A stretch of 64,000 bases of DNA from Nocardioides daphniae (GCF_004777465.1 NZ_CP038462.1:1-64000); one strand, 5' to 3'. Counted from the first letter of the stretch, positions 33,113 through 43,613 are shown. Program-made: numbers and translations. The notes: generated by a model not told the origin, from the letters alone.

Positions 33113-34787
33113 GCATCAACGGCACCAACGGACACCAGCCCAGGACCAACGGCCGCGACCCGCTGCGCGCCGATGAGTGGCTCGAGGCACGTCACGCCGC
33201 GACCAGCGACCGCACCTCACCGTTCGCCCGCGGCCGCAGCACCCAGCCGCCTCCGCCGACGCCGCCCGCGGAGGACCACGACCCGACCTCGCTGCCGATC
33301 TTCGCCTCCGCCTGGACCAGCGAGGAGCAGCTGCCGGGGCGGGCTCGCTCCGAGTTCAGCCTGCGCCCTCTCGTCGCGCCCGCACCGGAGGAGCCCCACG
33401 ACCTCCGGGCCGCGGCCGGCGACGTCGAACTGGACTGGGAGCTGATCGCGCAGTACCGCGCCGAGATCTCCTCGCGCCTGACCGCCCGGCTCGACAAGGA
33501 AGGCGGCCGCGTCACCGAGGAGGACCGCGAGCAGATGGGCCTCGACGTGATCGAGGAGCTCATCAAGTCCGAGGCCGAGACGCTCGTCTCCACCGGCCGC
33601 CCGGCGTGGACCAAGGACCAGGAGAAGGCACTCAAGACCGCCCTCAAGGCCGCGCTGTTCGGCCTGGGCCGGCTGCAACCGCTGGTCGAGCGCACGGACG
33701 TGGAGAACATCATCGTCATCGCCCGCGGCCCGGTGGTCTCGGTGTGGCTCGAGCTGGTCGACGGCACCCTGGTCGAGAACGACCCGATCGCCGACTCCGA
33801 GGATGAGCTGCGCGAGTTCCTCGCCGACCTCGGCTCTCGGCAGAACCGGCCCTTCACCGAGGCCCGTCCGCACCTGGACCTGCGGCTGCCCGGGGGAGCG
33901 CGGCTCGCGGCCGGCTCTTGGGTGATGGCTCACACCTCGGTCGTGATCCGCGCCACGGCATGCGCGAGGTGTCGATGGACGAGATGGTCTACGACCGCAA
34001 GGCCTGCGGCGCGGTCCTGGCCGACTTCCTCGCCGCCTGCGTGCGAGCCGGTAAGAGCATCGTCGTCTCCGGTGTCCAGGGCTCCGGCAAGACCACCTGG
34101 GTCCGCGCCCTGTGCTCGTGCATCCCGCCGTGGGAGATGATCGGCACCTTCGAGACCGAGTTCGAGCTGCACCTGCACGAGCTGGTCGACCGGCACAAGA
34201 TCGTCCACGCCTGGGAGCACCGGCCCGGCTCCGGTGAGGTCGGCCTCGACGGCCGCCAGGCCGGTGAGTTCAGCCTCGAGGAGGCCATCCACCACTCCTT
34301 CCGGTTCAACCTCGCCCGCCAGATCGTCGGCGAGGTCCGCGGCCCGGAGGTCTGGAACATGCTCAAGGCCATGGAGTCCGGCCCGGGCTCCATCAGCACC
34401 ACCCACGCCCGCAGCGCCGAGCACACCATCGAGAAGCTCGTCTCCTGCGCGATGGAGAAGGGACCGCAGGTCACCCGCGAGCTGGCGATCAGCAAGCTGG
34501 CCGCCGCGATCGACATCGTGATGTACCTGCGCTCGGAGGTCGTCCCCAACGACGACGGCACCTTCCGCAAGCAGCGGCGGGTCGAGGAGGTCCTGGTCGT
34601 CCAGCCCAGCATCGACGCCGCCCGTGGGTACGCGACCACCCCGATCTTCGCGCCCAACAAGCTCGGCCACGCAGTGGCCACCGGGAAGCTCGACAACTTC
34701 CTCGCCCAGGAGCTGGTCCGCCACGGGTTCGACCTCGAGGCGTACACGGCCGAGTCCCAGGCCAACCCGGGGGTGGCCACGTCATGA
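33109..34787 (+). CDS. CpaF/TadA-type secretion ATPase (one frameshift)
   Basis: The hexameric motor of Tad/type IVc pilus machines. It has a Pro-rich N-terminus, an N-terminal domain with LFGLGRLQPLVERTDVENI and SRQNRPFTEARPHLDLRLPG, Walker A GVQGSGKTTW, an Asp box, and the His box STTHARSAEHTIEKL with LARQIVGEVRGPEVW as Walker B. One base is missing near 33950, within the sequence that should read VVIRRHGMREVSMDEM. The repaired protein is about 559 aa. TadB follows with a 4-bp overlap. Confidence 0.88.
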
Positions 34788-35725
34788 GCACCACATCGTC
34801 GGCGTTCCTGCCCGCCGTCTTCGGCGCCTGCATCGTCATCGGCCTGATCGGCATGGTCTATGCGCTGATCCCGGCGCCGCCCAAGCCGGCCCGGGCCGCC
34901 CGGACAGTCACCCCGTTCGGTCGGCTGGGCAGCAGGTTCGGCCGGCTCGACCGACGTACTCGGCTGCTGATGATCGGCGGCGCCGTGACCGGTCTCCTGG
35001 TGGCGCTGGTGACCGGCTGGGTGATCGCGATCGTGCTCGTCCCGGCCGCGATCATCGGTATCCCGCTGCTGCTGACGCCGCCGCCGGCAGCCGCGAGCAT
35101 CGAGAAGCTCGAGGCGCTCGAGGAGTGGACCCGGTCCCTGTCGGGCAAGCTGACCGCCGGCCAGTCGCTGCGCTCGGCGCTCATCAAGTCCCTGCAGTCG
35201 ACGCCGGAGCCGATCGAGCGCGAGGTCGGGCTGATGGTCTCGCGGCTGTGGAACAACACCTCGTCCACCGAGGACGTGCTGCGCGCCTTCGCCGAGGATC
35301 TCAGCGACTCCACCGGCGACGTCGTGGCCAGCCAGCTGATCCTCGCCGCCAGCGGCCGCGGTCAGGCCGGTCTGTCGAAGGCCCTCGACGCCCTCGCCGA
35401 GACCGTCGCGGCCGACGTGCGCGCACGTCGCCAGATCGCCGCCGACCAGGCCAAGCCCCGCACCACCGCACGCACCGTCACCGTGATCACCCTCGGTGTG
35501 CTTGGCATCCTCGCCTTCACCGGCGACTACATCGAGCCGTACGGCACCCCGCTGGGTCAGGTCGTGCTCGCGGTTCTGCTGGCGGCCTACGTGGCGACGC
35601 TGCTGTGGATGCGCCGGATGGCCGTCGCCAAGCCGCTCCCGCGATTCCTCGACCTCGACGCCCGCACCGCGCACCGCGCCGCCCAGCGCACAGCATCGGG
35701 CACGAAGGAAGGAGCGCTCGCATGA
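34784..35725 (+). CDS. tadB: TadB-like type II secretion F-domain membrane protein
   Basis: A 313-aa inner-membrane platform protein. It has membrane helices at about residues 8-28, 62-98 and two near the C-terminus, and the T2SSF domain containing LEEWTRSLSGKLTAGQSLRSA and QLILAASGRGQAGLSKALDAL. It works with CpaF and TadC to assemble the pilus or pseudopilus. ATGA overlaps on both sides. Confidence 0.82.
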   Translation: MSTTSSAFLPAVFGACIVIGLIGMVYALIPAPPKPARAARTVTPFGRLGSRFGRLDRRTRLLMIGGAVTGLLVALVTGWVIAIVLVPAAIIGIPLLLTPPPAAASIEKLEALEEWTRSLSGKLTAGQSLRSALIKSLQSTPEPIEREVGLMVSRLWNNTSSTEDVLRAFAEDLSDSTGDVVASQLILAASGRGQAGLSKALDALAETVAADVRARRQIAADQAKPRTTARTVTVITLGVLGILAFTGDYIEPYGTPLGQVVLAVLLAAYVATLLWMRRMAVAKPLPRFLDLDARTAHRAAQRTASGTKEGALA

Positions 35726-36632
35726 CCGGCCTGCAGGTTGCGCTCGCCAGCGGCACGCTCCTCGGGCTGGCCCTCGCCCTGCTCGTGTGGCGTCTCGCTC
35801 CGTCGGACCCTGACCTGGTCGACGCGCTGGACCGTCTCTCGCCCGACCACGTCGTGCCGCGCCGCTCCGCCGGCCTCGACGACGCCGGCGGCGACGCCGG
35901 ATCGGCCGTCGACCGGATCGGCCTGTGGGCGATGAAGAACCTGCCCGGGGGAGCCTGGGCGCACACGCCGCGCAAGGACCTGGCCATCCTGCAGATCAGC
36001 GAGGCCCGGTTCTACGGCGAGAAGGTCGTCTGGGCGATGCTAGGCCTGATCATGCCGCCGCTGCTGGCCGGGTTCTTCACGATGATCGGTCTCCCGCTGC
36101 CGTTCGCGATCCCCACGCTCGGCTCGCTGGCCCTGGCCGCCCTGTTCTGGTTCATGCCCAACTACAACGCCACCGACGAGGCCAAGAAGGCGCGCATCGA
36201 GTTCAACCGCGCCCTCGGCGCCTACATCGACATGGTCGCCACCGGCGTCCGCGACGGCTCCAGCGGCCAGCAGGCGCTGCGCTCGGCCGCCGAGGTCGGC
36301 GACACCTGGGTGTTCAAGCGGATCGAGAGCGAGCTGCGCCGCGCCCGCTACATGACGCGCGCACCGTGGGACTCCCTGCACGGCCTGGCGGACGAGCTCG
36401 GCGTCCCTGAGCTCGACGACCTCGCCGACATCATGCAGCAGTCCGGCCAGGACGGAGCGCAGATCTACAACAACCTCCGCGCCCGGGCCGCTGCCCTCCG
36501 CTCGGCGATGCTCAGCGCCGAGCTCGGCAAGGCCAACGCGGCCTCCGAGCGCATGTACATCCCTGCCAGCCTGCTAGGCATCGTCTTCATGGCGATCCTC
36601 GTCACCCCTCGATGCTCCGATTCGCCACCTGA
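35722..36632 (+). CDS. tadC: TadC-like type II secretion F-domain membrane protein (3' frameshift)
   Basis: A platform protein similar in design to TadB: an N-terminal helix, two central helices (LGLIMPPLLAGFFTMIGLPL and the following stretch), and a T2SSF domain with EFNRALGAYIDMVATGVRDG and MQQSGQDGAQIYNNLRARAAA. One C is missing near 36606; with it the end reads LVTPSMLRFAT then stop at 36630-36632 (about 303 aa). As given, the frame runs on through the intergenic region into the pilin gene. This is more likely a sequence error than a real fusion. Confidence 0.8.
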
Positions 36633-36708
36633 CGCCCCTAACACCGACCCCACCCACGGCAGGGTCGCCCAAGACCGCCAACCGAACAACCAAGGAAGGA
36701 ACAACCCG

Positions 36709-36912
36709 ATGTTGAAGCTCTTCATCGCCCTCCAACTCGCGGTGCTCACCGTGCGCGCTTCTCTCGAGGACCGCGTCACCAGGCACCGCGACGAGCGCGG
36801 CTCCGTCACGATTCAGGAGGTGCTCTGGGCAGTGGCGGCCATCGCCATCGTCGGCATCGTCGTCGCCGCCATCAGGGCCTTCGTGACCAGCGAGTCCGGC
36901 AAGATCAAGTAG
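36709..36912 (+). CDS. Flp-type prepilin-like protein
   Basis: A 67-aa protein; AAGGAAGGA lies 8 nt before the ATG. It has a basic leader ending RHRDERG, then SVTIQEVLWAVAAIAIVGIVVAAIRAF, a single hydrophobic helix as in class III Flp prepilins. Glu is at +6 after the presumed Gly cleavage point (+5 is usual). It probably forms the pilus fibre. No prepilin peptidase gene is seen in the window. Confidence 0.75.
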   Translation: MLKLFIALQLAVLTVRASLEDRVTRHRDERGSVTIQEVLWAVAAIAIVGIVVAAIRAFVTSESGKIK

Positions 36913-36929
36913 GCCGGAGCCAGTTCGTC

Positions 36930-37325
36930 ATGTCCGCCACCTCTCAGCGCCGTCGCCGGGACGAGCGCGGGTCAGTGACCATCCAGATGGTCTTCTTGAT
37001 CCCCGCGCTCTTCCTGCTGATGTTCCTCGGCCTCCAGGGCGCGCTGTACTACCACGCGAAGCAGGTAGCGCTCGCGGCCGCGCAGGAGGGCGCCCGCGAG
37101 GCGGGCAGCGAGACCGGCACCCGAGAGTCCGGTCTGGCAACGGCGAACACCTTCCTCAACCACGCCGGCGGCTCCGACGTGATGACGTCGACCAGTGTCT
37201 CGGGGTCACGGACCACGACCACCGCCACGATCACGGTCACGGGCAAGTCCCTGAGCGTGATTCCGGGGTGGCACGTCACCGTCTCCCAGAGCGCCAGCGT
37301 GCCGGTCGAGAGGCTCACCGAATGA
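36930..37325 (+). CDS. TadE-like pseudopilin
   Basis: A 131-aa protein with the TadE layout: leader RRRRDERG, a hydrophobic helix starting SVTIQMVFLIPALFLLMFLG, then the conserved YHAKQVALAAAQEGAREAG. The C-terminal part is a Thr/Val-rich extracytoplasmic domain (TTTTATITVTG). It is probably a minor pilin. The stop overlaps the next ATG. Confidence 0.78.
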   Translation: MSATSQRRRRDERGSVTIQMVFLIPALFLLMFLGLQGALYYHAKQVALAAAQEGAREAGSETGTRESGLATANTFLNHAGGSDVMTSTSVSGSRTTTTATITVTGKSLSVIPGWHVTVSQSASVPVERLTE

Positions 37326-37770
37326 CCAGGTGGACCAGGTGGCGGCGCCGGCGCCGGACGAGCGCGGATCGGTGGCGATCGAGGCCGCGATCGGCGTCCC
37401 GGCCTTCGGCCTGTTCATCGCGATGGTCATCCTCGGCGGCCGCGTGGAGATCGCCAAGCAGTCGGTGGAGGCAGCCGCCTACGAAGCAGCTCGAGCCGCC
37501 TCGATCGAGCGGACCCAGAGCGAGGCGATCAGCTCCGGCAAGTCCGCGGCCACCAGCAGCCTGCACGACCAGGGCCTGCAGTGCGCGACCACCAACGTCA
37601 CGGTCAACGCCGCGGCATTCAACGCGCCACTGGGCACCACCGCGCAAGTGACCGCCACGGTGACCTGCAAGGTCGACGTGTCAGACCTGGCCATCCCCGG
37701 TGTGCCGGGGACCAGGACGATCACCGCGACCGCCAGCAGTCCCGTCGACGCCTACCGGGAGCGCCGATGA
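37322..37770 (+). CDS. TadE-like pseudopilin 2 (probable 5' frameshift)
   Basis: It has the same design as its neighbour: DERGSVAIEAAIGVPAFGLF, then a helix and a QSVEAAAYEAARAASIE stretch; the C-terminal half has two Cys (QCATT, VTCKV). An ATG at 37322 overlapping the upstream stop would give a leader MTRWTRWRRRRR that becomes in frame with DERGSV only if one base is missing near 37357. Otherwise the start is the GTG at 37330. The parallel with the upstream leader favours the first option. Confidence 0.72.
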
Positions 37771-38411
37771 CGCGCCGTGTCGACCATCCCCAGGAAGGCG
37801 ATGCCGTGCCTACTGACGACATCAGGGCGGCTCTGCGGCAGCTCGGCATCGGCCCAACGGACGAGATGATCAACGTCCTGGAGGAACGGCCTCAGGGAAC
37901 CGTGCTTCCCGACGGCTACGTGCCAGGGCTCACGGCGGTACGCGTGGACACCTCGTCACTTGCCGACCCGTCCGCGGGGGATGGTCGCTTGAGGACCTCG
38001 CGCGATGAGCGCGGCTCCATCAGCGTGTGGTTCGCCACCGCGTCCTTCGCGATGATCATTCTCGTCGGGATGGCAGTCGACCTCGGCGGCAAGGTCCACA
38101 CCCAGCAACAGGCCCGCAGCGCCGCCGCTCAGGCAGCGCGCACCGGCGCCCAGGAGGTCCAGGGCTCGACCGCGGTGCGTGGCGAGGACCTCCGCGTCGA
38201 CATCAACGCCGCCAAGGCGGCTGCGATGGACTACCTCCACGCCGCCGGCGTGGAAGGGAACGCGCGCGTCGTCGACGGCGACACCCTGATCGTCACCACC
38301 ACCGACACCTACACCAGCAAGTTCCTCGGGATCATCGGCCTGGACACCATGCAGGTCACCGGGGAGGCGTCCGCGCGGCTCATCCGCGCCGAAGGAGGCA
38401 TCGAAAGATGA
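37767..38411 (+). CDS. TadE/TadG-family pilus assembly protein
   Basis: A 214-aa protein. An unusual cytoplasmic N-terminal extension (residues 1-70) precedes the typical segment RDERGSISVWFATASFAMI, the membrane helix, and GGKVHTQQQARSAAAQAARTG, the family hallmark. The C-terminal domain is extracytoplasmic. It is coupled by ATGA to both neighbours. It is the fourth consecutive gene in the locus with an ERGS leader motif. Confidence 0.75.
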   Translation: MTRRVDHPQEGDAVPTDDIRAALRQLGIGPTDEMINVLEERPQGTVLPDGYVPGLTAVRVDTSSLADPSAGDGRLRTSRDERGSISVWFATASFAMIILVGMAVDLGGKVHTQQQARSAAAQAARTGAQEVQGSTAVRGEDLRVDINAAKAAAMDYLHAAGVEGNARVVDGDTLIVTTTDTYTSKFLGIIGLDTMQVTGEASARLIRAEGGIER

Positions 38412-41400
38412 CCACGCCCACCCACCCCACTCTGGGCCAGCGGCTCACCGGCCTCGCGGCCTCGGTCGCCGTGCTCGGCATCCTCGTCGGGCTCCCTGCC
38501 CTGTTCCTCGCCATCGGGGCCAGCCCGGTTCCCGACCAGGCCCCGACCCTGGACAGCATCAAGAACGCGCTCCTGGCGCCCGACGACGGCACGCTCGTGC
38601 TCGGCCTGTTCAAGGTGATCGGCTGGGCCGCGTGGGCCTTCATGGCGCTCAGCCTCGTCGTCGAGGCCATCGCGCGGCTTCGCAACATCCAGGCCCCCCA
38701 GCTGCCGGGCCTCCGGCTGCCGCAGGCCGGCGCCCGCAACCTGATCGGGCTCGCGGCCCTGCTGTTCATCGCCGCACCCATCACTGCCCAGGCAGCCACC
38801 GCCGCTCCAGCCAACGCTGCCGCCCCGGCCGCGGTGGGTCACGTCCACGCCGCCGCCGTCGACCAGGCCCCCGTGCAGCAGGACGTCAAGGTCGAGGTGA
38901 AGCAGGAGCGCCAGGCGCCCAAGACCGTCGATCACGCCGTGAAGCCGGGGGAGAGCCTCTGGTCGATCGCCGAGGACCACTTCGGCGACGGAGCCAGGTA
39001 CAAGGAGATCGCCGAGCTCAACCGCGACCTGCTCGGCGCGCAGCCGAGCTTCCTCGAGCCCGGCTGGGTGCTCAAGCTGCCCGCGCCTCAGGTCAAGGAC
39101 GCCCCCGCACACCAGTACGGCGTCCAGTCGGGAGACACCCTCAGCGAGATCGCGCAGGAGCAGCTCGGTGACGCCGATCGGTGGCCGGAGATCTACCAGG
39201 CCTCCACCGGCCTCGCCCAGCCCGGCGGAGTGCAGCTGACCGACCCCGACGTCATCGACGTCGGCTGGACCCTCAACATCCCCGGTGCCGACAACCAGCA
39301 GCAGCCGCGTGAGGTCGGGTCCGAAGACCCCGCCAGCCCCGAGGGCCAGCAGCCCGTCGACCCGCCGGCCGAGGAGAAGCCGCCGGTCGTCCAGGAGCCC
39401 GACGTGCCGGAGGTCCCCGAGACTGCGGCACCTGAGACTGAGGCACCCGAGGTCGCGCCGCCCCAGGCCGAGGAGCTGGCAGCCGCCGAGGTCGACCAGG
39501 TCGACGACAGCGAGGACTCGGTCCTCGAGGCACCCTGGGTCCTCGCCGGTCTCACCGGCGGGGGCGTGCTGCTGTCCGGGGCCCTGCTGATGGCACTGCG
39601 CTCACGCCGTCGCGCCGCGTTCCGCAACCGGCCGCCCGGCCGCGCGATCGCCGCCCCGTCGCCGGAGCTCGCGCCGGTGGAGATGACCCTGAACGCCACC
39701 GGCGCCGCCGCGGTCGCCACCGTGGAGTTCGCCGACGAGGCGCTGCGTCGCCTCGCGGCCGCCGTCGGCGCCCAGGGCACCACGATGCCGCCGCTCGCGG
39801 CGGTGGAGCTCGGGCACGGCAAGCTGACCCTGCACCTCAGCGCGCCGGCCACCGTCCCCGTGCCCTGGGTGGGCAGCCCCGACCAGACCCACTGGCACGT
39901 CACCACGGACACCGACGTCGACCAGCTCGGTCCCGACACCGGCAACGTCGAGCCGCCCTACCCGCTGCTGGCCACCATCGGGATGAGCGACACCGGCGAG
40001 ACGTGGCTGCTGAACTGCGAGGAGCTGTCCACCCTCACCATCAGCGGAGACCCCACCTACGGCCGCGACTTCGCCCGCCACCTCCCGCCCAGCTGGCCGT
40101 GAACCCCTGGTCGCGGCGGGTGCAGGTCGACTGCATCGGCGTGGCCGAGGAGACCGTCGCCATGGACGAGCGGATCAGCTTCTACCCGACCGCAGCAGCC
40201 GGGTCGCCGGCAACCGCGGAGATCCTCGCGGCCGCGGTCACCACCGTCGACCGGGCCAAGCGCCACGACACCGACGTGTCCACGGCCCGCACCGGCAGCG
40301 TCGACGACGACACCTGGCCCGCCCGGATGCTCCTGGTCGACGCCGCCGCCGGAGACCCCGAGGACCTCGAGCAGCTGCTGCAGCTGGTCACCGACCACGT
40401 CGGACAGTCGGCAACCTCCATCGTCGTCGCAGGCGAACGCCCCAACACCCCGGGCGCGGTGCTGCACATGACCAACACTGGCCGCGTCGTCCTCGAGCAC
40501 GCCAGCCTCAACCTCATCGCCGTCGGCCTCACCAGCGACGAAGCCCGCGGCTGCGCCCTGGTCTACGCACAGAGCGAGGTCGCCGAGGACGTCCCCGTGC
40601 CGGTCGACGAGACCGCCATCGACGGCTGGGAGGCCTACACCGACCAGTCTGGGGCACTGCGCCGCGAGTACACCCTGCCCCGCAACACCCCCGCCGACGC
40701 CGTCGACGAGCCCCTGTCGTCCCTCCTCGAGCGCGACGACGAGGACTACATCCGGCAGAGCGCGATCGTCCAGGAGGACCTCGAGACGCTCGCACCGAAG
40801 GTCCCCGAGCACGTCCGCGCGGAGGTCGAGCAGAGCGACCCGACCCTCGACCAGGACATCACCGACTGGTTCTCCACCGACTGCGCCCGTCCCCGGCTCA
40901 GCCTGCTCGGCCCGGTCACCGCTCGTACCCACGGCAAGGCCCTGGCCAAGCGCAAGCCCTATTTCACCGAGCTCCTCGCCTACCTCGCCCTGCACCGCAA
41001 GCACGGCGCCACCCGCGAGGAGATCGGCGAGGCCTTCGGCATCACCCCCGGCAAGGTGCGCGACTACACCAACACCGTCCGCGAGTGGCTGGGCACCAAC
41101 CCCAGCACCGCCGATGCCCACCTGCCTCACGCCGACAAGGCGCCCGCGACCAAGCTCCGCGGCGTCAACGTCTACCAGGTCGACGACGGCCTCCTGGTCG
41201 ACCTCCACCTCTTCCTCCGACTGCGCAAGCGCGGGCAGGCCCGTGGCGGCGCCGAAGGCGTGACTGACCTGTGCACGGCCCTCGAGCTCGTCGGCGAAGC
41301 CAAGCCGTTCAGCCAGCTCCGTGAAGAGGGATGGTCCTGGCTCGTCAACGAGCCCGACCGCGTCGACCTCATGGCGTCCGGCTGGATCGCTGACGTCGCC

Positions 41401-41664
41401 CTCATCGTCGTCACAGAGGCCCTCGCCGCCGGAGACCTGGTCAAGGCCCGCTCCGCCGCCTACGTAGCCAACCGGGCCGACCCCGACGGCGAGAGCACCC
41501 GCCTGTGCCTGGCACACGTCATGAAGGCCGAGGGCGACCAGCTCGAGGCCGACCGGATCCTCCGCGAGGAGATCTGCAACCGGTCCGACGACGGCGACGC
41601 CCCGTTGGAACTGTCGGAGCGTACGAAGACCATCATCAGTACCCACGGCTGGCTCGCGAGCTGA
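38408..41664 (+). CDS. Large LysM and winged-helix (BTAD/SARP-like) membrane protein (one frameshift)
   Basis: About 1085 aa after repair. Membrane helices lie near residues 20-38 and 63-82, with a third near 110-128. Two LysM-type motifs follow at about residues 174-224 (KPGESLWSIAEDHFGD) and 234-296 (QSGDTLSEIAQEQLGD), then a Pro/Glu-rich linker, a further membrane helix (~375-397), and a long C-terminal cytoplasmic half. From ~830 that half contains an OmpR/SARP-like winged helix (LSLLGPVTARTHG, then LLAYLALHRKHGATREEIGE). One base is missing near 40086 (HL.AQLAVNPWSRR). Proteins of this type accompany actinobacterial tad loci. It could link wall binding outside to regulation inside; that function is inferred. 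Confidence 0.78.
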
Positions 41665-41687
41665 CTCGGGAAGGGAGCACCCAGCAC

Positions 41688-41963
41688 ATGACCACGTTCG
41701 ACCAGGAGATCACGCGGCACTACGTCTCGGCCGGGATCGACGGGCCCGACCTCGACGCCCGACGGGTCGCCCGCGCCACCTTTGTACGCGACACCGTCCG
41801 CGCGCTTTACAACGCGGACAAGAAGTTCGGCATCGACCCAGCCGACAACGGCTCGCTGGCCGAGCTCGTCGACGCCGCCGAAGAACACCTCAAGCACATC
41901 GCAACCGACGTCAGCCAGCGATCGGTCATGGCCCCGCCCAACCCCAGAGGAGACACCGCATGA
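41688..41963 (+). CDS. Small hypothetical protein of the tad locus
   Basis: A 91-aa, mostly helical, acidic soluble protein (TTFDQEITRHYVSAGIDGPD; AELVDAAEEHLKHIA) with no signal peptide. GGGAGCACC precedes the ATG, and the end overlaps the lipoprotein gene by 4 bp. No known family is recognised; context suggests an accessory function of the pilus operon. Confidence 0.6.
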   Translation: MTTFDQEITRHYVSAGIDGPDLDARRVARATFVRDTVRALYNADKKFGIDPADNGSLAELVDAAEEHLKHIATDVSQRSVMAPPNPRGDTA

Positions 41964-42529
41964 GGAAGCACCACTCCGTACTCGGGGGAGTGGCCCTCAC
42001 CCTGGCCCTGACCCTCACGGGCTGCTCGGACGACGGCAGCGACGATCCCGACGCCACCGCCACGCCCACCGCGACGCCGAGCGAGACGCCCACCAGTGCC
42101 TCACCTACGCCGGAGACACCGGAGGAGAAGGCCGCAGCCCAGCTGGAGGCCTACCTCGACGTGCGCGATGACGCGTTCCGCGCCGCCACGATCGAGTTCA
42201 AGCGACTCAACAAGGTGGCAACGGGCCGGGAGTTCCTCAACGTTCAGCAGAACGTGTCCGGGATCGAGCGCTCTGGCAGCAAAGTAACCGGAGAGTACGT
42301 GCACACCCTTGGTGAGCCCCGCCAGCGCACCGCCGATCTGATCTTGATCATCGACTGTGAGGACCGCGCCGGTGTGAAGCGGACGAAGGATGGCAACCCG
42401 GTCCCAGAGCAGAAGGACCCGGAGGGCAACCCGTTGCGGAATCCGGTTCCGATTGAGTACGAGTTGGTGATAGAGAAGGGCCGGTGGCTCGTCGACAGCT
42501 CCGATGTGTTGTGGGACGAGCCGTGCTAG
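41960..42529 (+). CDS. Lipoprotein of the tad locus
   Basis: A 189-aa protein with a signal peptide and lipobox LTLTGC (Cys at about residue 22), then a Thr/Pro/Ser-rich spacer (ATATPTATPSETP) and a globular domain of about 130 residues with a conserved-looking end YELVIEKGRWLVDSSDVLW. The last domain resembles small NTF2/SnoaL-like folds by its pattern, but I cannot confirm this. It overlaps the next gene by 7 bp. Confidence 0.68.
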   Translation: MRKHHSVLGGVALTLALTLTGCSDDGSDDPDATATPTATPSETPTSASPTPETPEEKAAAQLEAYLDVRDDAFRAATIEFKRLNKVATGREFLNVQQNVSGIERSGSKVTGEYVHTLGEPRQRTADLILIIDCEDRAGVKRTKDGNPVPEQKDPEGNPLRNPVPIEYELVIEKGRWLVDSSDVLWDEPC

Positions 42530-43418
42530 CACGGGCGCTGGCCACGATCCTCGCGACGGCCGCATTGGTGATGGTGGGCTCGTCCTCGCCTGCCGCAGCG
42601 GCCGGTGGGGAGAACTGCTGGTATGAAACCGACCCGAACACTGGGGAAGTAAAACTCGTCTGTGAGGACGAGACCACCGACCCCGGCACCGACCCCACAG
42701 GCGACGGCTCGTCAACGTGCACATACGCAGGCAACGAGATCCCGTGCACCGGTCCGGAGGGCTCGGTCTGGAGCAGCAAGTACAAATGCTGGGTCGGGGC
42801 GCGAGGACCGGACGACATGGTGCCGCCTCCGGGTCAGACCGCGGAAGATGGCTGGTGGCACGTCTGCTACTTCCCGCCGCCGGGGTCGTCGTGGGAGTAC
42901 ATGTGGATCGAGACCGGCGAAGTCGGGATCGACCCGGTGGTGCTCGCCCAGCGGGCGATCGCCTCGATGGATCTCGATCCGATCAGCATCGGCATCGTCC
43001 GGAGTCCGGGGCCAACCGCGCCGGCCTGGTCGGTCTTCCGGTATGGATGTGGGTAGACAGACCGACCGATGACACCTTCGGCCCGATCACCGCTTCCGCT
43101 AGTGAGGGGTCGGTTTCGGTCAGCGCGACCGCCAGCGTCTCGAGCATTGTGTGGGATATGGGCGACGGCAACAGGGTGACGTGCACTGGCAAGGGCACCC
43201 CCTACGCCGATCACTTCGGCAAGCAGGCCTCGTCCACGTGCGGGCATCGCTACGCGAAGATGTCGAGCGACCAGCCCGACGGTGCGTACCAGGTCACCGC
43301 GACCAGTCACTGGGTGGTTGAGTGGACCGGTGGCGGGCAGTCTGGGACCATCGAGTTCGACCTGACCACTGATCCTCTGCCGATCCGCATCGGTGAAGCT
43401 CAGGTGCTAACCCAGTGA
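42523..43418 (+). CDS. Secreted Cys-rich protein with PKD-like domain (one frameshift)
   Basis: Starts at the GTG at 42523: signal peptide ARALATILATAALVMVGSSSPAAAAGG, then a Cys-containing region (ENCWYETDPN, STCTYAGNEIPC, CWVGARGP). A motif DPISIGIVRSPG precedes a beta-rich C-terminal domain with VWDMGDGNRVTC and HRYAKMSSDQPDGAYQVTATS, the pattern of PKD-type repeats. A missing base near 43012 joins the two halves (GPNRAGLVGLPVWMWV). Related genes sit at the end of actinobacterial tad clusters; it is probably a surface component. Confidence 0.68.
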
Positions 43419-43581
43419 CGCGGGTGCGTTTCGGCGTCACCGTGTAGTCGGATCACCTCGTCACGAGGCCGGTCCCGTCCTATGGGCAGGGCGTGACCTG
43501 TTCTAGCCGAACGAGCGCCGGACAGCGCTTCGCGTGAGTCAAGCACTCGCGACGTCCTCCGGATAGGGGCTGGGCGTTGAG

Positions 43582-43613
43582 AAGCCCCAAGCGTCTCGGG
43601 TCACCTGGGGCTT
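43582..43613 (+). terminator. Hairpin terminator after the tad locus
   Basis: AAGCCCCA (43582-43589) pairs with TGGGGCTT (43606-43613), 164 bp after the last tad gene. Confidence 0.6.
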
